A program made the position numbers and the translations under genes. The notes under the pieces were generated by a model. The model was not told the DNA's origin. It saw nothing but the letters and a program-made list of their open reading frames with translations, and searched no databases. Positions 10,140 through 20,150 of a stretch of DNA of 45,521 nt are shown here, one piece after another (position 1 is the stretch's first letter; the number at the start of each line of letters is the position of its first letter). Origin of the DNA: Gnetum montanum (taxonomy: Eukaryota; Streptophyta; Gnetopsida; Gnetales; Gnetaceae); assembly GCA_015680685.1 (NCBI GenBank), contig MNCI01013916.1, forward strand, positions 444,340 to 489,860, given 5' to 3'.

Positions 10140-11395
10140 AATGTAGAATGTAAAAAATGTGTTTGTATTGCCTCATAAGTCTAAGGGTAGATCAAGAGCA
10201 AGATGAGATTAAGAAAATAGCATAATTAACAGCTTTGTTGTATTAAGACATTAGATTGGGACAAAGAGCAAATTATAAGTCAAAACAAGAGCTACATTGA
10301 GATGACAAGAAGATCCAAGACTTCAAAACAAGAGTTATGTTTGGATGATAAGATAAGAGCTAGGATTCAAGAGGAGTCTAAGAGCCAAATGAAGATGTTA
10401 TGAACACTACCAAGATGTCAAATGGACAAGGGAATGCCTCAAGCTCCAAAGTGAAAAATTTGAGGAGATTTCTTTGAAAAACAGTAGATGTCTATGTTCA
10501 AAAGTAAACATCTTCCTATAGATGTCTCCCTAGATACATCTCCTAAGAGACATCCCACTCTCAAAGAAGACATCTCATCAGAGTTGAAGCTGATTTTAGA
10601 GAGACATCCTAATCTCGAAGGAGACGTCTACACTACCTAGTAGATAACCATTACAAAAATTTCAAGGTGTTTTCAGAAATTTTGAGGCTATAAGAAGACT
10701 TTAATCTCTTAGGTATTGAGAAAGCATTGTCAATATCAAAGTCATCATTACCTATCTTATGCTATTATACTTGTGTACTTGAATTGTCACATCATTTTCT
10801 TGACTTGTTGTGTACTATACTTCATTGTACAAGAAATGTGTAAATTAAGTAACACTCTCTCCTTGTAATTTCCCTTTTTTCTTATTACCCTGTGGGGTTG
10901 ATGTGCTTCTTGTGAGAAGGCATATGTATTGAGCTTGTCTAGATCCTATGGGAGCTAGTGGTTTTGTAGCATCAAAACACTCTAGAATTGAGCTCAATTT
11001 TGTAAAGGTTGTGGGATCCTTAAAACCACATTATGAGCTTATTGGGACTTGCAAGATCAAGTGGTCTCATAGTGAAGAAACACTCTAGAGTAGAGCTTAG
11101 AGCTTGTACAGGGTATGATTCCCTTTAAACCACATTTTTAACTTATTAGGACCTTATAAGATTGAAGATTTGATAGCGAAAAAACTCTTCATAGAAAAGC
11201 TAAAATCTTATAAAGGTTGTGGTGTCCTCTAAAGCACATTTTAAAAGAATGAAATTTTGGAGGTGTGCAAGGAATCTACGATTTGAGTATGGAGTACCCA
11301 AGTTCGGGAACCACATAATTCTTATGTTTTGTGTAATAGGTGTTGCTTATGGTTTTGGAAACTTATTCACTGCCCCCTTCCCCCTTCTAAGTTCT
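10140..11395 (+). mobile_element. LTR-like block with AGACATCT array, TATA and pyrimidine end
   Basis: It contains eight AGACATCT/AGATGTCT units (10486-10629), a TATA-like GGCTATAAGAAG near 10687, a leader, repeated ACACTCTAGA.T.GAGCT units (about 10975-11095), and a final TTATTCACTGCCCCCTTC resembling the U5 end of many plant LTRs. It separates repeat copies 3 and 4, so it may be a solo LTR inserted in the array. No target duplication was found. Alternatively it is the promoter and leader of the gene at 11828. Confidence 0.4.
10486..10629. promoter_or_regulatory. Array of AGACATCT-type motifs upstream of TATA
   Basis: Units at about 10486, 10507, 10520, 10534, 10547, 10568, 10600 and 10621 alternate between GACATC and GATGTC orientations. 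Several contain TGTCTC/GAGACA, the core of the auxin response element. A matching array lies at 36640-36810 in another element's LTR. Confidence 0.55.
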
Positions 11396-11399
11396 TAGT

Positions 11400-11590
11400 C
11401 TTCATGTTAAACCCTTAGTATTTTTTATATATGGTCTATGGGGCCCACATACCATCAAATTTAAACATATGGGTAGTGTGTGGACTAGGAAAACCAAATC
11501 TCTCATCAAGAGGCAATGTGGAAACCTAATTTCATTTTTAATTTCACATCCTTAGCATGTTTGGAATAGTCCTTGGGTTATTTGAAAAAT
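11400..11590. repeat. Fourth diverged repeat copy
   Basis: GGGGCCCACATACCATC, then GGGTAGTGTGTGGA and CTAATTTCATTTTTAATTTC with TTAGCATGTTTG, in the order of copies 1-3 at 9661-10125. Confidence 0.5.
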
Positions 11591-11952
11591 TATGATAAGT
11601 ATGAGCTAGAGAGAGGAATTCATCACCAAACCCTAGCTCAATTTCATTCTTTATTTCATAATTGCAACATGTGGGGTAAGTTTAGATCATAAAACTCTAT
11701 ATCTACAATGCATCTAAGCTAATTTGGCCTTTTCTATATTTTTTGGTTAGTGTGTGGGGGGTAAACCTTAGAATTTTAGGCTTCTCTTTCTAGTAGTTAG
11801 AGGCAGAACACCTAAGATTTGGCAACCATGGCAAGAAGGAATACATCGACAAGGAAAAATGTAGGAATGGAAGAGACATAGGAGGTTGAGAGGATTGTAT
11901 CAAGGCTTCCCAACCTATCTACGAGGAAAGGATCTTCATCTATGATGTCTAG

Positions 11953-13332
11953 GTACCCATTTTCTCTGTGTTTTCCTTTGTATTCTAATTCAAATTGACA
12001 ACATTCTAGGTTTTGTTAAGCCTATATGAAGCAATATTTTTTGTTTTTGACTACATAGAATCATGATTTTGGATTTTTTACTAGGAAGAAATGAAATCTA
12101 GGGTTTTTTTTTCCCTTTTAGTGAAGATTTTGATTTTTTAAAAGCCACACATGTAGTGTTTTGGTCTATTTTACCCATTCTTTAGCATTTATAGTTTTTT
12201 CTAGTCACATGTGATAGTGTTGATGAGATTTTCCCCTATCATAGCTAGCATCCTCGACCACTAGTAATGTAGAATGTAGCACAATATGATTCTAGGTCAT
12301 GAATGTATTTTTTCTATGCTTTTTGTTGTCAATTTGAGCTAAATTAGGGTTTTTTCTTACATCAAAAAAACCGAGGTTTTATGAGTTTTTACCATAATTG
12401 GTAGTGTTTTGGATTTTTTTCATACTATGGATAGTGTTTTTGATTCTTCTTGATTATATTACTACATTTATAGGTTTTTTCGTGGTTTAATTTCAATGAA
12501 TTAGGATTTCTTTGATCAAAATTTGGTTAATTTTGCGCTTTTTCCACACCTATATGTGCAACTTTTTTTACAAATCTAGCTTTTTTTTGGCAATTTTCAT
12601 TGTATTTATGACCGATAATAATTTTTTAAAAATTGTAAAATTATTTTCCTAGACTTAGGACCATTGTTTCCACATTTTCGCTTTGAAAATAAAGTTTTGG
12701 GTTTTTTTCTTAACAATTTTGACAACATTATGATGCTTGGGGCTTAGGATGGGTATTGTGAATTTTTCTTTGGTCCTATGGTTAGTGTGTTTAGTCTTTG
12801 CCCTTGATTGAGTAGTGTTTTTACCCTTTGCTATTCAAGAGGATAGTTTATTAGCCACTTTGGGATTTTTTGGGGGAAGAAATGATAGTGTATGAGCCTC
12901 CAAGACCAAGAATTCATTGTGTTTTTACCCTATTGTTCTCCCCTTCCCAACATTTTGACTCTTCCATCCCTTAAGTCACTCTTGTTGGAATTTTTCTAAT
13001 CCTTCAAGCCTCAACCCTGTCAATATTGGTCACATGTTTTTGTATGAATCTTTTTTTAGGTAAACTATTTTTTAAAATGCCCATTTTTTGTTTACTGTAT
13101 CAAAAATGACAAACTTGATTTTTCATTATATGAAACTAATTTTTTTTTCATGTCTATTATTTGACAAAATGTCAAACTTAGTTTTTCAATGGTTAAGTGC
13201 TTGATAAAATTTCAAATTTGGCTTTTTCATGTTAACACTATCAATCTTATGATTATTCTTATTATACTTTGTTTTTTTTTTTTGTGTTTTTTATTCTTTT
13301 TTTTAATAACTACATGTTTTTACTGTGTGTAG
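11953..13332 (+). other. Putative first intron, T-rich
   Basis: A 1.4-kb T-rich stretch between donor AG/GTACCC and acceptor TTTTTACTGTGTGTAG. It has many near-repeats of TAGTGTTTTNGANTTTT (about 12148, 12210, 12400, 12430, 12815). No coding signal. If the ATG at 11828 is not the true start, this could instead be leader sequence. Confidence 0.45.
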
Positions 13333-13776
13333 TGTTATGTTGAAACCAATTCTAGTTGTGGTGGAGATGGTAGGCATTTTATGCTATGCTGTAATGGTTT
13401 CCTAGAATAGTCTAATTCTTGATATGACCATCAATGAGAACACCCATGCATGGTTTAGGCTTGGTACTAGAGAGTTCCTTCTATACTTACTAGAACATTA
13501 TAGTATGATAATGTGGTCACACTTAATCATGGATGTTGCAGCTATGATCACAAAGGCTCTTATGGTAGGGTCTTCTCACTACATGATCGATGATTCTGAG
13601 ACCTGAATGGAATTAGAGCATAATGGAAATTCATACTCTGTATGGATTTCATAGTTATCATGTATCTAGGAGATGCCAATTTACTTACAAGACAATGCCA
13701 ACAACACCTTGATGTTGTGTCACAGGCCAATCACTCTGTTTCTGAATCCTCTTGGAAATGTCTACATGATAGAAAG
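13333..13776 (+). pseudogene. Exon resembling FCP1/NIF-type HAD phosphatase domain
   Basis: The frame from 13334 reads KPILVVVEMVGILCY where HAD phosphatases of the FCP1/NLI-interacting-factor group have LLVLD(V/L)(D/N)G(T/L)L. Then RLGTREFLLYLLEHYSMIMW matches the RPG..EFL..L...Y.v.iW segment, followed by VAAMITKAL. After one frameshift NNTLML..RPITLFLNPLGN recalls NTLLIDDSP.K.LLNP. The catalytic Asp pair is not preserved (Glu and Val), so this copy could not be active. The family call comes from motif order only and is moderate at best. Confidence 0.42.
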
Positions 13777-15940
13777 GTAATGTTTGTCTTAATTTGAAGG
13801 ATATTTTCTTGATTGATTTTATGTTTTGGTTCATATGTTTAAGGTGCACAATGGAGGATTAATGTCAAATGATCAAACCTTGTTCTTAGCTTGCAGAGCC
13901 TTGGAGAAATTTAGATGAAGAGATAACATCAGAGTACAAGTGCTTAACTAGCTCGATGTAGAGTTTGCTAGGTACAGGATGAGATATTCTTGAGTGTACC
14001 AAAAGTATGTGACTACTAAATGTATATACAAATTTTGGAATTTCCAAGATTTAGGAGTGCATGCTTTGATTTAACCAAAGGTTCTAGCTTTGCCCAAGTC
14101 AAGTAAGTAAAAATGGATTTTTTATTACATTTTTATATTTATATTTTTTATAATTTCTTTAGTTCTTTATAGATTACTTTAAGTTATATTTATTGTTTAT
14201 AATTAATTTTTTATATTTATATTTATTTTGGCTAACTATGTTGTATGCAACAAATCTTATGTGGTAGTCTATAATCACCATAATTAGTTCTAGTCGAACT
14301 AAGGAGAAGATTCTTCTCAAGTGGGGTGAAGTAGATGAGGCATAAGAATGGCTATCAAAAAAAGCCCTTACAGATATCCAGTAAAGGATAATGAATATAG
14401 GCTTATTTGATTTGTTTATGTTTCCTAGTCCATCTATGTTAATAACTAAGATGTTGAATGTTATAATTTCATTTAATGAGGGAGTTGTAAAATTCTTCAC
14501 TTTTGTCCATTATTTAATTATAGTTTTAAGTGTTGATGAATATTTTTTTAACAATATTTTTGGTGTTTCTTTTGATGTGTTAAGATGATCATAAGATTAG
14601 GGAAAGATGTAAGTTGTAGAGAGGACATTAAGACTTGTCTTAAATAATCTCCTAGTGCAATATTATCCTTTGATAATTGTGATATTGAGGAGGTGAATGG
14701 GTTATAATCTCTATTTCACTCTTGAGTTTTTCCCATGCTTTTATCACAAAAGAAAATCATGGAAGTGCAACATGCATAGGCCATGAGAGAAGGTTTGATA
14801 GATGAAATAAGGTTTGACTAGGCACCTCATTGGTTACTGATTTTAGAAGTGATATACAAAAACTAATAAAAGCTTAACTTTATGTATCATATGCATTTTA
14901 CAGTTTTCAATACATATCTTAGAAGGTTTATAGATTTTTTTATAATCAAGAAAGATGAAAAGTGGGTAGCATAGGATGTTTCCTAACTTTCCAAATCTTG
15001 GGCTAAACATATTGCTCATTTGGTATATGCTTAAGGTTCACCCATGGAGGATGTAGACAAATCATTATTTTATACCACTAAGAATGTTAGTGGTCTACAT
15101 GGTTATTTCCCTAATAGCATGATGATGGAGCCCTTTGCTACATTTGAGAATGTGGAAAGGGCTAGGAGGTTGCACATAGAAGTAGATGATATTACTAAGG
15201 AATGAATAAAAAGGCTACAAGTTGAAGAAAATGTCATGGTTCCTAGTCAACAAGCACCTAGAACACTAGAAATTAGGTTCTAAAAGGCTAATCAAGTTGT
15301 TGAAGGTATGTGCTATTTTAATTTTTGGTTATATTTTGTGGATAAAATGTTTACTAATGTTAATTTTTATTTGGTTGTGATTTCATTGTAGTGAAGAAGC
15401 AAAAACTAGTAGCTAAGACCTCTATGAAGGAGAAGCAATGACATAAAGAAGAAGAGGAAAGAATGGCCAAGGAAGCACAAGATATCTTAGATTCCATCTT
15501 AGATGATTCGCTTTTAGAAGGAAATCCTCTAATGGATGTATCTAATGGTCTTCTTGGTAAATGTTTATTACTTTGAAAACAATTTTATTTGTATCATGTT
15601 TTTTTATTTTTTGTAAATTATGTTGATCCATTATGACTACTATAGAGTAAGAACCTCCTCTAAAACCATCCACATTCTCCTTTAAACCTTGGGTAGAGGC
15701 ATCAAACAAGATGAAGTTCATGAGAGGAATGATGGATGGTATGATGGATTAGATATAGCAATTGGCTCCTGGTATTGGTAGGAAAAGTAATAATTTTGTT
15801 TTGAGTTTTGAGTTTTTATATTTTTGTATTTTCATGCTTTTATGGATTTATGATTTTAATGGTTTTAAATGTTTTTATGGCTTTATGTTTTTAATGATTT
15901 GAAATATTTTTGTGGTGTTTTTATGTTCTATGTGTGATAG

Positions 15941-16762
15941 TTTCTAAATGGAATCCTTTATTGGACATTGAGTTTGATGAGCTTCTTGTGCTACCATTTG
16001 ATGTGGAAATTGTTTCATGAAAATTATATGAAGGGGCTACAAAGTATGCTACACATCATATGCAAAAACATTTTAAGAGTCTTAATGTTCAAATGAGTTC
16101 TTGTGGGAATGTGTTGTGGCATTGGAAAAGCAAAATAAGAAGTTGGCAGATGAAAACAAGAGCTTGAGAGATTAGATGGAGTTCATAGAGGCTTGTGTTG
16201 CTAATAAGGACTTCTTACGAATAAAGAAGATTGAATGGTCTCACTACTGGAATGCCATCTAGGGAAAGGTTACTCTAGCAAGGAAGAATTTGAAAAAGGA
16301 TGTGCAATTGGAAATTATGGTTCACAAGACAAAGGAGTGGCGAGACTACTATGCTTGGGTGCTAGAGCGGAGGAAGAAGTAGAAAGATCATAAGAGGCTA
16401 TAAAAGATGAAGAAGGAGAATTACATGAAATATTGGTATGAAATAGCTATGGTGTAGTGTACACATGAGTTGTTCCTACAAGGCACAAGTAAGGAAGATG
16501 TTTTAAGTAGGTTCAAGGAGTTAGTAGTCATTATTGATTCTTCCATCCTTCAAATCATAATTGCAATTGGGGAGAACTCTACAAATACCTTTTTCCCATG
16601 CTCCTCTTGAGTAGATTGACATGGAGAAGAAAAATAATATTATCAGGAGTGGACTTAGGAGACATTGATTGGATCAACATGAAAGAAGAAAAAATTCTTT
16701 GCAAGTTGGATGTTGGTCTCTCAAAATTTGTCCTTGAAGATATTGCTCCTGAACCTTCTAAG
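15941..16762 (+). pseudogene. Large coiled-coil exon of the spliced gene relic
   Basis: It starts at acceptor TGTGTGATAG in frame with the preceding exon (VSKWNPLLDIEFDELLVLPF). After one frameshift it runs through ALEKQNKKLADENKSL, with heptad-spaced hydrophobics, then a Lys/Trp/Tyr-rich helix (LERRKKQKDHKR..KKENYMKYW) and a final FVLEDIAPEPSK before donor AAG/GTTTGT. Stops are mainly TAG and TAA replacing CAG/CAA codons. It is probably a dimerisation segment; no family was recognised. Confidence 0.5.
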
Positions 16763-16931
16763 GTTTGTAAAATTCTGTTTTATGCCTAATGTCATGATTA
16801 TTTTTTTTAGTTTTATGCCTATGTTTCAGGTCACTATAATTACTAATGTTTGCTTGTTTTAGTGTCCTTAGGGCCCAAGTGATAATAGTGATGGTTTTGG
16901 TGATATTCCTTCTCTTCCTCCTATGGCTTAG

Positions 16932-17394
16932 ATTAGCTACTGATTATAATGATTGAATTATTATTATTATTTTGATATTGTTATGACTATATGATTATCA
17001 CTATTTTATTGGCCATCATGATTTTATAGACTATGTATTATATTTTTTTTTTTGGTTTTTATTTGTTACATAGTGTAACTATGGCTACTATTATGTTTTT
17101 TGGTTATACTACTGACACATTTTAATTTTGATGTAATGTTGTTCTTGGATACTATTTTTAGTTTTGGTTTTTTATATTTTATATTTTTTAATTTTTATTT
17201 TATGTTTTTATGTAAATATAAAAACTAAAAATAAGTCATAAGTTAATGCAAAAAATGAAAATAAGACTATAAAGTAAATTGGTGAATAAAATATGATGTA
17301 ATAAAATGAAAATTACAAAGCAAAATGTAAACATGTGAGTAAATATTGTTATCAATTAAATGGTCATATTGTATGTACAAGGGAAAAATAGATA
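16932..17394. other. AT-rich 3' flank of the spliced gene relic
   Basis: T-rich then A-rich low-complexity sequence, including (TTA)n near 16960 and AATAAA-like words near 17285-17305. It holds no coding signal and ends at the 9-bp duplication. Confidence 0.4.
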
Positions 17395-17403
17395 ACATGT
17401 TAA
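17395..17403. repeat. 9-bp target-site duplication ACATGTTAA (right)
   Basis: Exact copy of 9121-9129. Beyond it the Tat-like minus-strand frame resumes (KYKFVHKKLYKFPNLSK). Confidence 0.82.
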
Positions 17404-18310
17404 TCATGCAATTGCTTGCTAATCTTTGATAGATTAGGAAATTTATAAAGCTTCTTATGGACAAACTTGTACTTTTCATTTCCTTCACTAATGATATTAA
17501 ATTCAAGCCTCTCCCAAGGTGCATTTATAACTTTTGTGTTATTGGTTTTTGCTTGGTTGAGTTCATTATGGTCTTTAGCTTCATTTTAACTATGGGGTTT
17601 TCCTCTTGGAACTCCACCTTAGATCCTTATTCTATGTTAATACTCTGGATTGATAAGTGTACTAGGCTATCTTCATGGATTATGATTTCACCTCCCTCGT
17701 AAGGTAGATGAATTTCTTAATGGATTGGGAAAGAAAGTACTTTCAACTTAGTCAACAATGGCCATCCTAGAGTTAAGTTAATGCCTAGTATCTCTTCAAC
17801 CACTATGAAGTTAGCAGATGTAGGGAATTATTCCCTAGCCACAAAGTCTAGTGAAAGGGACCATCTCACTACTACCCATGACTCATTGAAGAACTTAAGC
17901 ATAGAACTGGAGGTATCTCAAATGTTCTCAACCAAGCCTAATCGTTGAACAATGGGTAGAGGGATAACATTTGTGGTCACTTCATCATCAACTTGTACCT
18001 AATGTACCTTGTATTTTCCAACTCTAATGGTTATGAAAAGAGGAGCTCACAACACTTTACCACTCTATGGGTTAGTATGTACTTCACTATTATGGATTGT
18101 CAAAGTAATTAGCTTTGTTTCTCTCTTAAGTGGAGGTGGAACTATGACAAAGTAGTTTAAATTCTCATTAGCAGGCATGTCCTCACTGACAAGAATTAAA
18201 GTCAAAATTTTGACCAAGGCTTCATGATGAGTGGGAGAGGTCAAGACCAAGTCATACAGGCTTAAGGAGATCTTCTTTTGTTTGAACAAGAGCTTGACTT
18301 TTTCCATGGT
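17404..18310 (-). pseudogene. Tat/Ogre-like protease region relic
   Basis: From 18307 the minus frame reads ISLSLYDLVLTSPTHHEALVKIL, matching the ISLLDLLLTSE.HR..LLKVL block that precedes the protease in Ogre/Tat elements. Further down are TNVIPLPIVQRLG (about 17950), equivalent to the NV.PL..L..LG after the active site, and INLTLGWPLLT (about 17770) matching the conserved LLLGRPWI, then YEGGEIIIHED (about 17690). The catalytic D(S/G)G site is not readable. The C-terminal spacer leads to the 9-bp duplication. Confidence 0.72.
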
Positions 18311-18591
18311 AGTGATGAAGTCTTTGTTATTTTTGGATATTTTTTTGTTTTGTTAGCTTTGACTTCTTCCATTGTACCTACAATCGTGACCTCCTATTTT
18401 AACATGTGTCATTTTGGCCACTTACCTTTCTCTTGTTTTTGATTATCTTTGAGTTGGCTAGTTGATTTTGTTTGATTATTGGAATTCATGGGCATGGCTG
18501 AAATTGAAGGAGGCTTCTGTGGGCCTACTTCTTTCTAGACTTTCTATTGGTTGGTTTCCTTTGCCTTAGGCTTAGGAGCCAGTGTTTTCTA

Positions 18592-20150
18592 CTACTTATG
18601 TGGTGATTTCTTATTGTTAGATTGGGACACTATTAATGCATTGGCCACTACAAGAGGACATTGATTAATTGGGGCTATGGGATTATCAGTAAAAGGTGAA
18701 GGTACTTTGATGATGAATGGTTTCTTGGAAGATGCAGGTGGTAGTACCCTTATAACAAAAGGAGTTCTTGAACTTGAGGAAGTTGAAGCCTTTTCTTCAT
18801 GACGAGGTACCCAAACTACAAATGGATCCCTATCAGGTTTAGGGTTATTATGAACATTGAACATGGCTATAGTATATTGATCATTGCTAGCATTTAGGAG
18901 ATCCTTATACACTTGCATGGGCTAGTTTTGGGGCCTTATAGGATTGGATGCATCTAAGGCTAATTCTTCACTATTGATAATCTTTTAAAGATCATCTTTC
19001 AAGATTAAGAAAAAATCAATATCATGGCTAGGAAGTTAGTGATAGTGGCAAAATCTATCTAGCTTGAAGTACTTAGGCATAGGTGGGTTGTCTTTTTTGG
19101 TCGTTGTAGGATCTCTAGTAATTTCACAAAGATAATTGTATCTCTTACAAGCATTCTTAGATAGTTTCTTGTACTGAATACAACTACTTTTAAGTAATTG
19201 ATTGAGAAGCTTTGATGGTTTCATGGGTAACTTAGTGTACTGGGACCGATCCTTTTATTTAGAGTTGGACTTTAGTGAATTGGAGGTGGAAGTCCCAGAA
19301 GTTGATTGTTGAACAGTGGTGATAGGGACTTCAGGTTATGATGTCCTTGGACCCTATGTCATTTTATGATCTTTAGCCATTGTGACTATGGCTATATGGA
19401 TTTGTTTTCCCTTGTTCCTATCCCTCTTTGTGAGTTGGTTCCTTCATGCTATGTAAGTAGGATCATTACTAGCTTCTACCACATCTTCTGTGTTTTTGAT
19501 CTAAGAGAAGGCTTGACTAAGTGATCAGAGATCTAAATAGTAAATCTTAAACTCGATGAAATTGTTAATTGTTCCCTTGAAGATGGCCAAAAGATGTATT
19601 TCAAATATGGATTTTGGGATTTTGTTAAGGGTAGAACCTCATATTTGTATGAGCTTTTGGACAAGCTCAAGGGGCCTCTATTTCACTTTCATGAGTTGAT
19701 CTAACATATATCAGGCAGTAAGTTATACTTGAAAAAGTTAACAAATTACATGATCAAGTCATCTAGGTGGGAAATGAAGCTTTGAGATAGTGTACATACC
19801 ACTCTAAGACTTTTCCATTTAAAGACATGAGGAAGATGCACAATACCATATGTGGCCAAGCTTGTAACAAAAGGCACTCAAAATAGAAGGTAATGAGATG
19901 AGCGTTGGGATTACCTTCATGATTGTATTTGGTAAAGGGAGTGATGGAAATGCATAGAAGAACGATTAGTTGTGGGATGATGTAATTGATAGGATCATCT
20001 TGGTAAAAGTCCATGATTTTTACTGTTTGACTATTGATAGCCTCAAGATTTTTTAACTTCTTAGTAAGGCTTTGGATTAGTTGAAAGGCTTGATCCAGTC
20101 CTTGAGGTGCTCTTGTAGGCTATGCTATAGGCTATATCAATGGATGGATG
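18592..20150 (-). pseudogene. gag: gag relic, Tat/Ogre-like element
   Basis: ITPFTKYNHEGNPNAHLITF (about 19900-19960) and LNGKVLEWY (about 19790) are the entry and tryptophan block of the Retrotrans_gag domain. The next ~150 residues keep its pattern (NLLP...SYKYEVLP). CHYHQLPSHDIDF (about 19020-19060) matches the C-x2-H-x4-H-x4-C finger of Tat gags, with the last Cys changed to Phe. A Pro/Ser-rich tail at 18592-18918 has repeated PF(V/I)I(R/K)V units. Multiple stops. Gag would form the particle core; this copy is dead. Confidence 0.75.

Larger units (their letters stand above)
11828..16931 (+). pseudogene. Multi-exon gene relic with FCP1/HAD-like and coiled-coil exons
   Basis: The ATG at 11828 is in a good plant start context (CAACCATGGCA). 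Exons that can be placed: 11828-11952, 13333-13776, 13844-14102, one ending at 15305, 15392-15556, 15646-15777, 15941-16762 and 16863-16931 (stop TAG); one or two more lie within about 14230-14950. Introns begin GTACCC, GTAATG, GTAAGT, GTATGT, GTAAAT, GTAGGA and GTTTGT and end in pyrimidine-rich AG. Splice phases agree across consecutive exons (GAAG/TGAAG, CTTG/AG, ATTG/TTTC, AAG/TGT). The product would be basic at the N terminus, FCP1/HAD-like in exon 2, helical in the centre, coiled-coil in the large exon, with an acidic tail ending DIPSLPPMA. In-frame stops and a few frameshifts show it is dead. No transposase motif is recognised; it is either captured host sequence or the element's own gene. 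Confidence 0.6.
9130..17394 (+). mobile_element. 8265-bp insertion with 9-bp duplication, carrying a spliced gene relic
   Basis: It interrupts the Tat-like element between its protease and RT parts and is bounded by perfect 9-bp direct repeats. Nine-base duplications are typical of Mutator-like DNA transposons; LTR elements give 4-6 bp. The termini (CAAGAATACATT... and ...GGGAAAAATAGATA) show no clear terminal inverted repeat, so a non-TIR Mutator-like or unknown class is possible. Inside, in order: an AAATAAGGTA-type repeat, diverged tandem repeats, an LTR-like block with a TATA box, a T-rich region, and a gene with canonical introns. Retained introns imply DNA-level capture or a DNA transposon's own gene, not a processed retrocopy. 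Confidence 0.65.

Noticed and set aside
16940-16970. TTA/ATT trinucleotide run as a microsatellite
   Set aside because: Too short and imperfect to stand out in this AT-rich context.
9124-17397. An LTR element with ends TGTTA...TAACA at these coordinates
   Set aside because: The flanking 5-mers (CTACA and TGTTA) do not match and no long direct repeats exist at the two ends; the 9-bp duplication model fits better.
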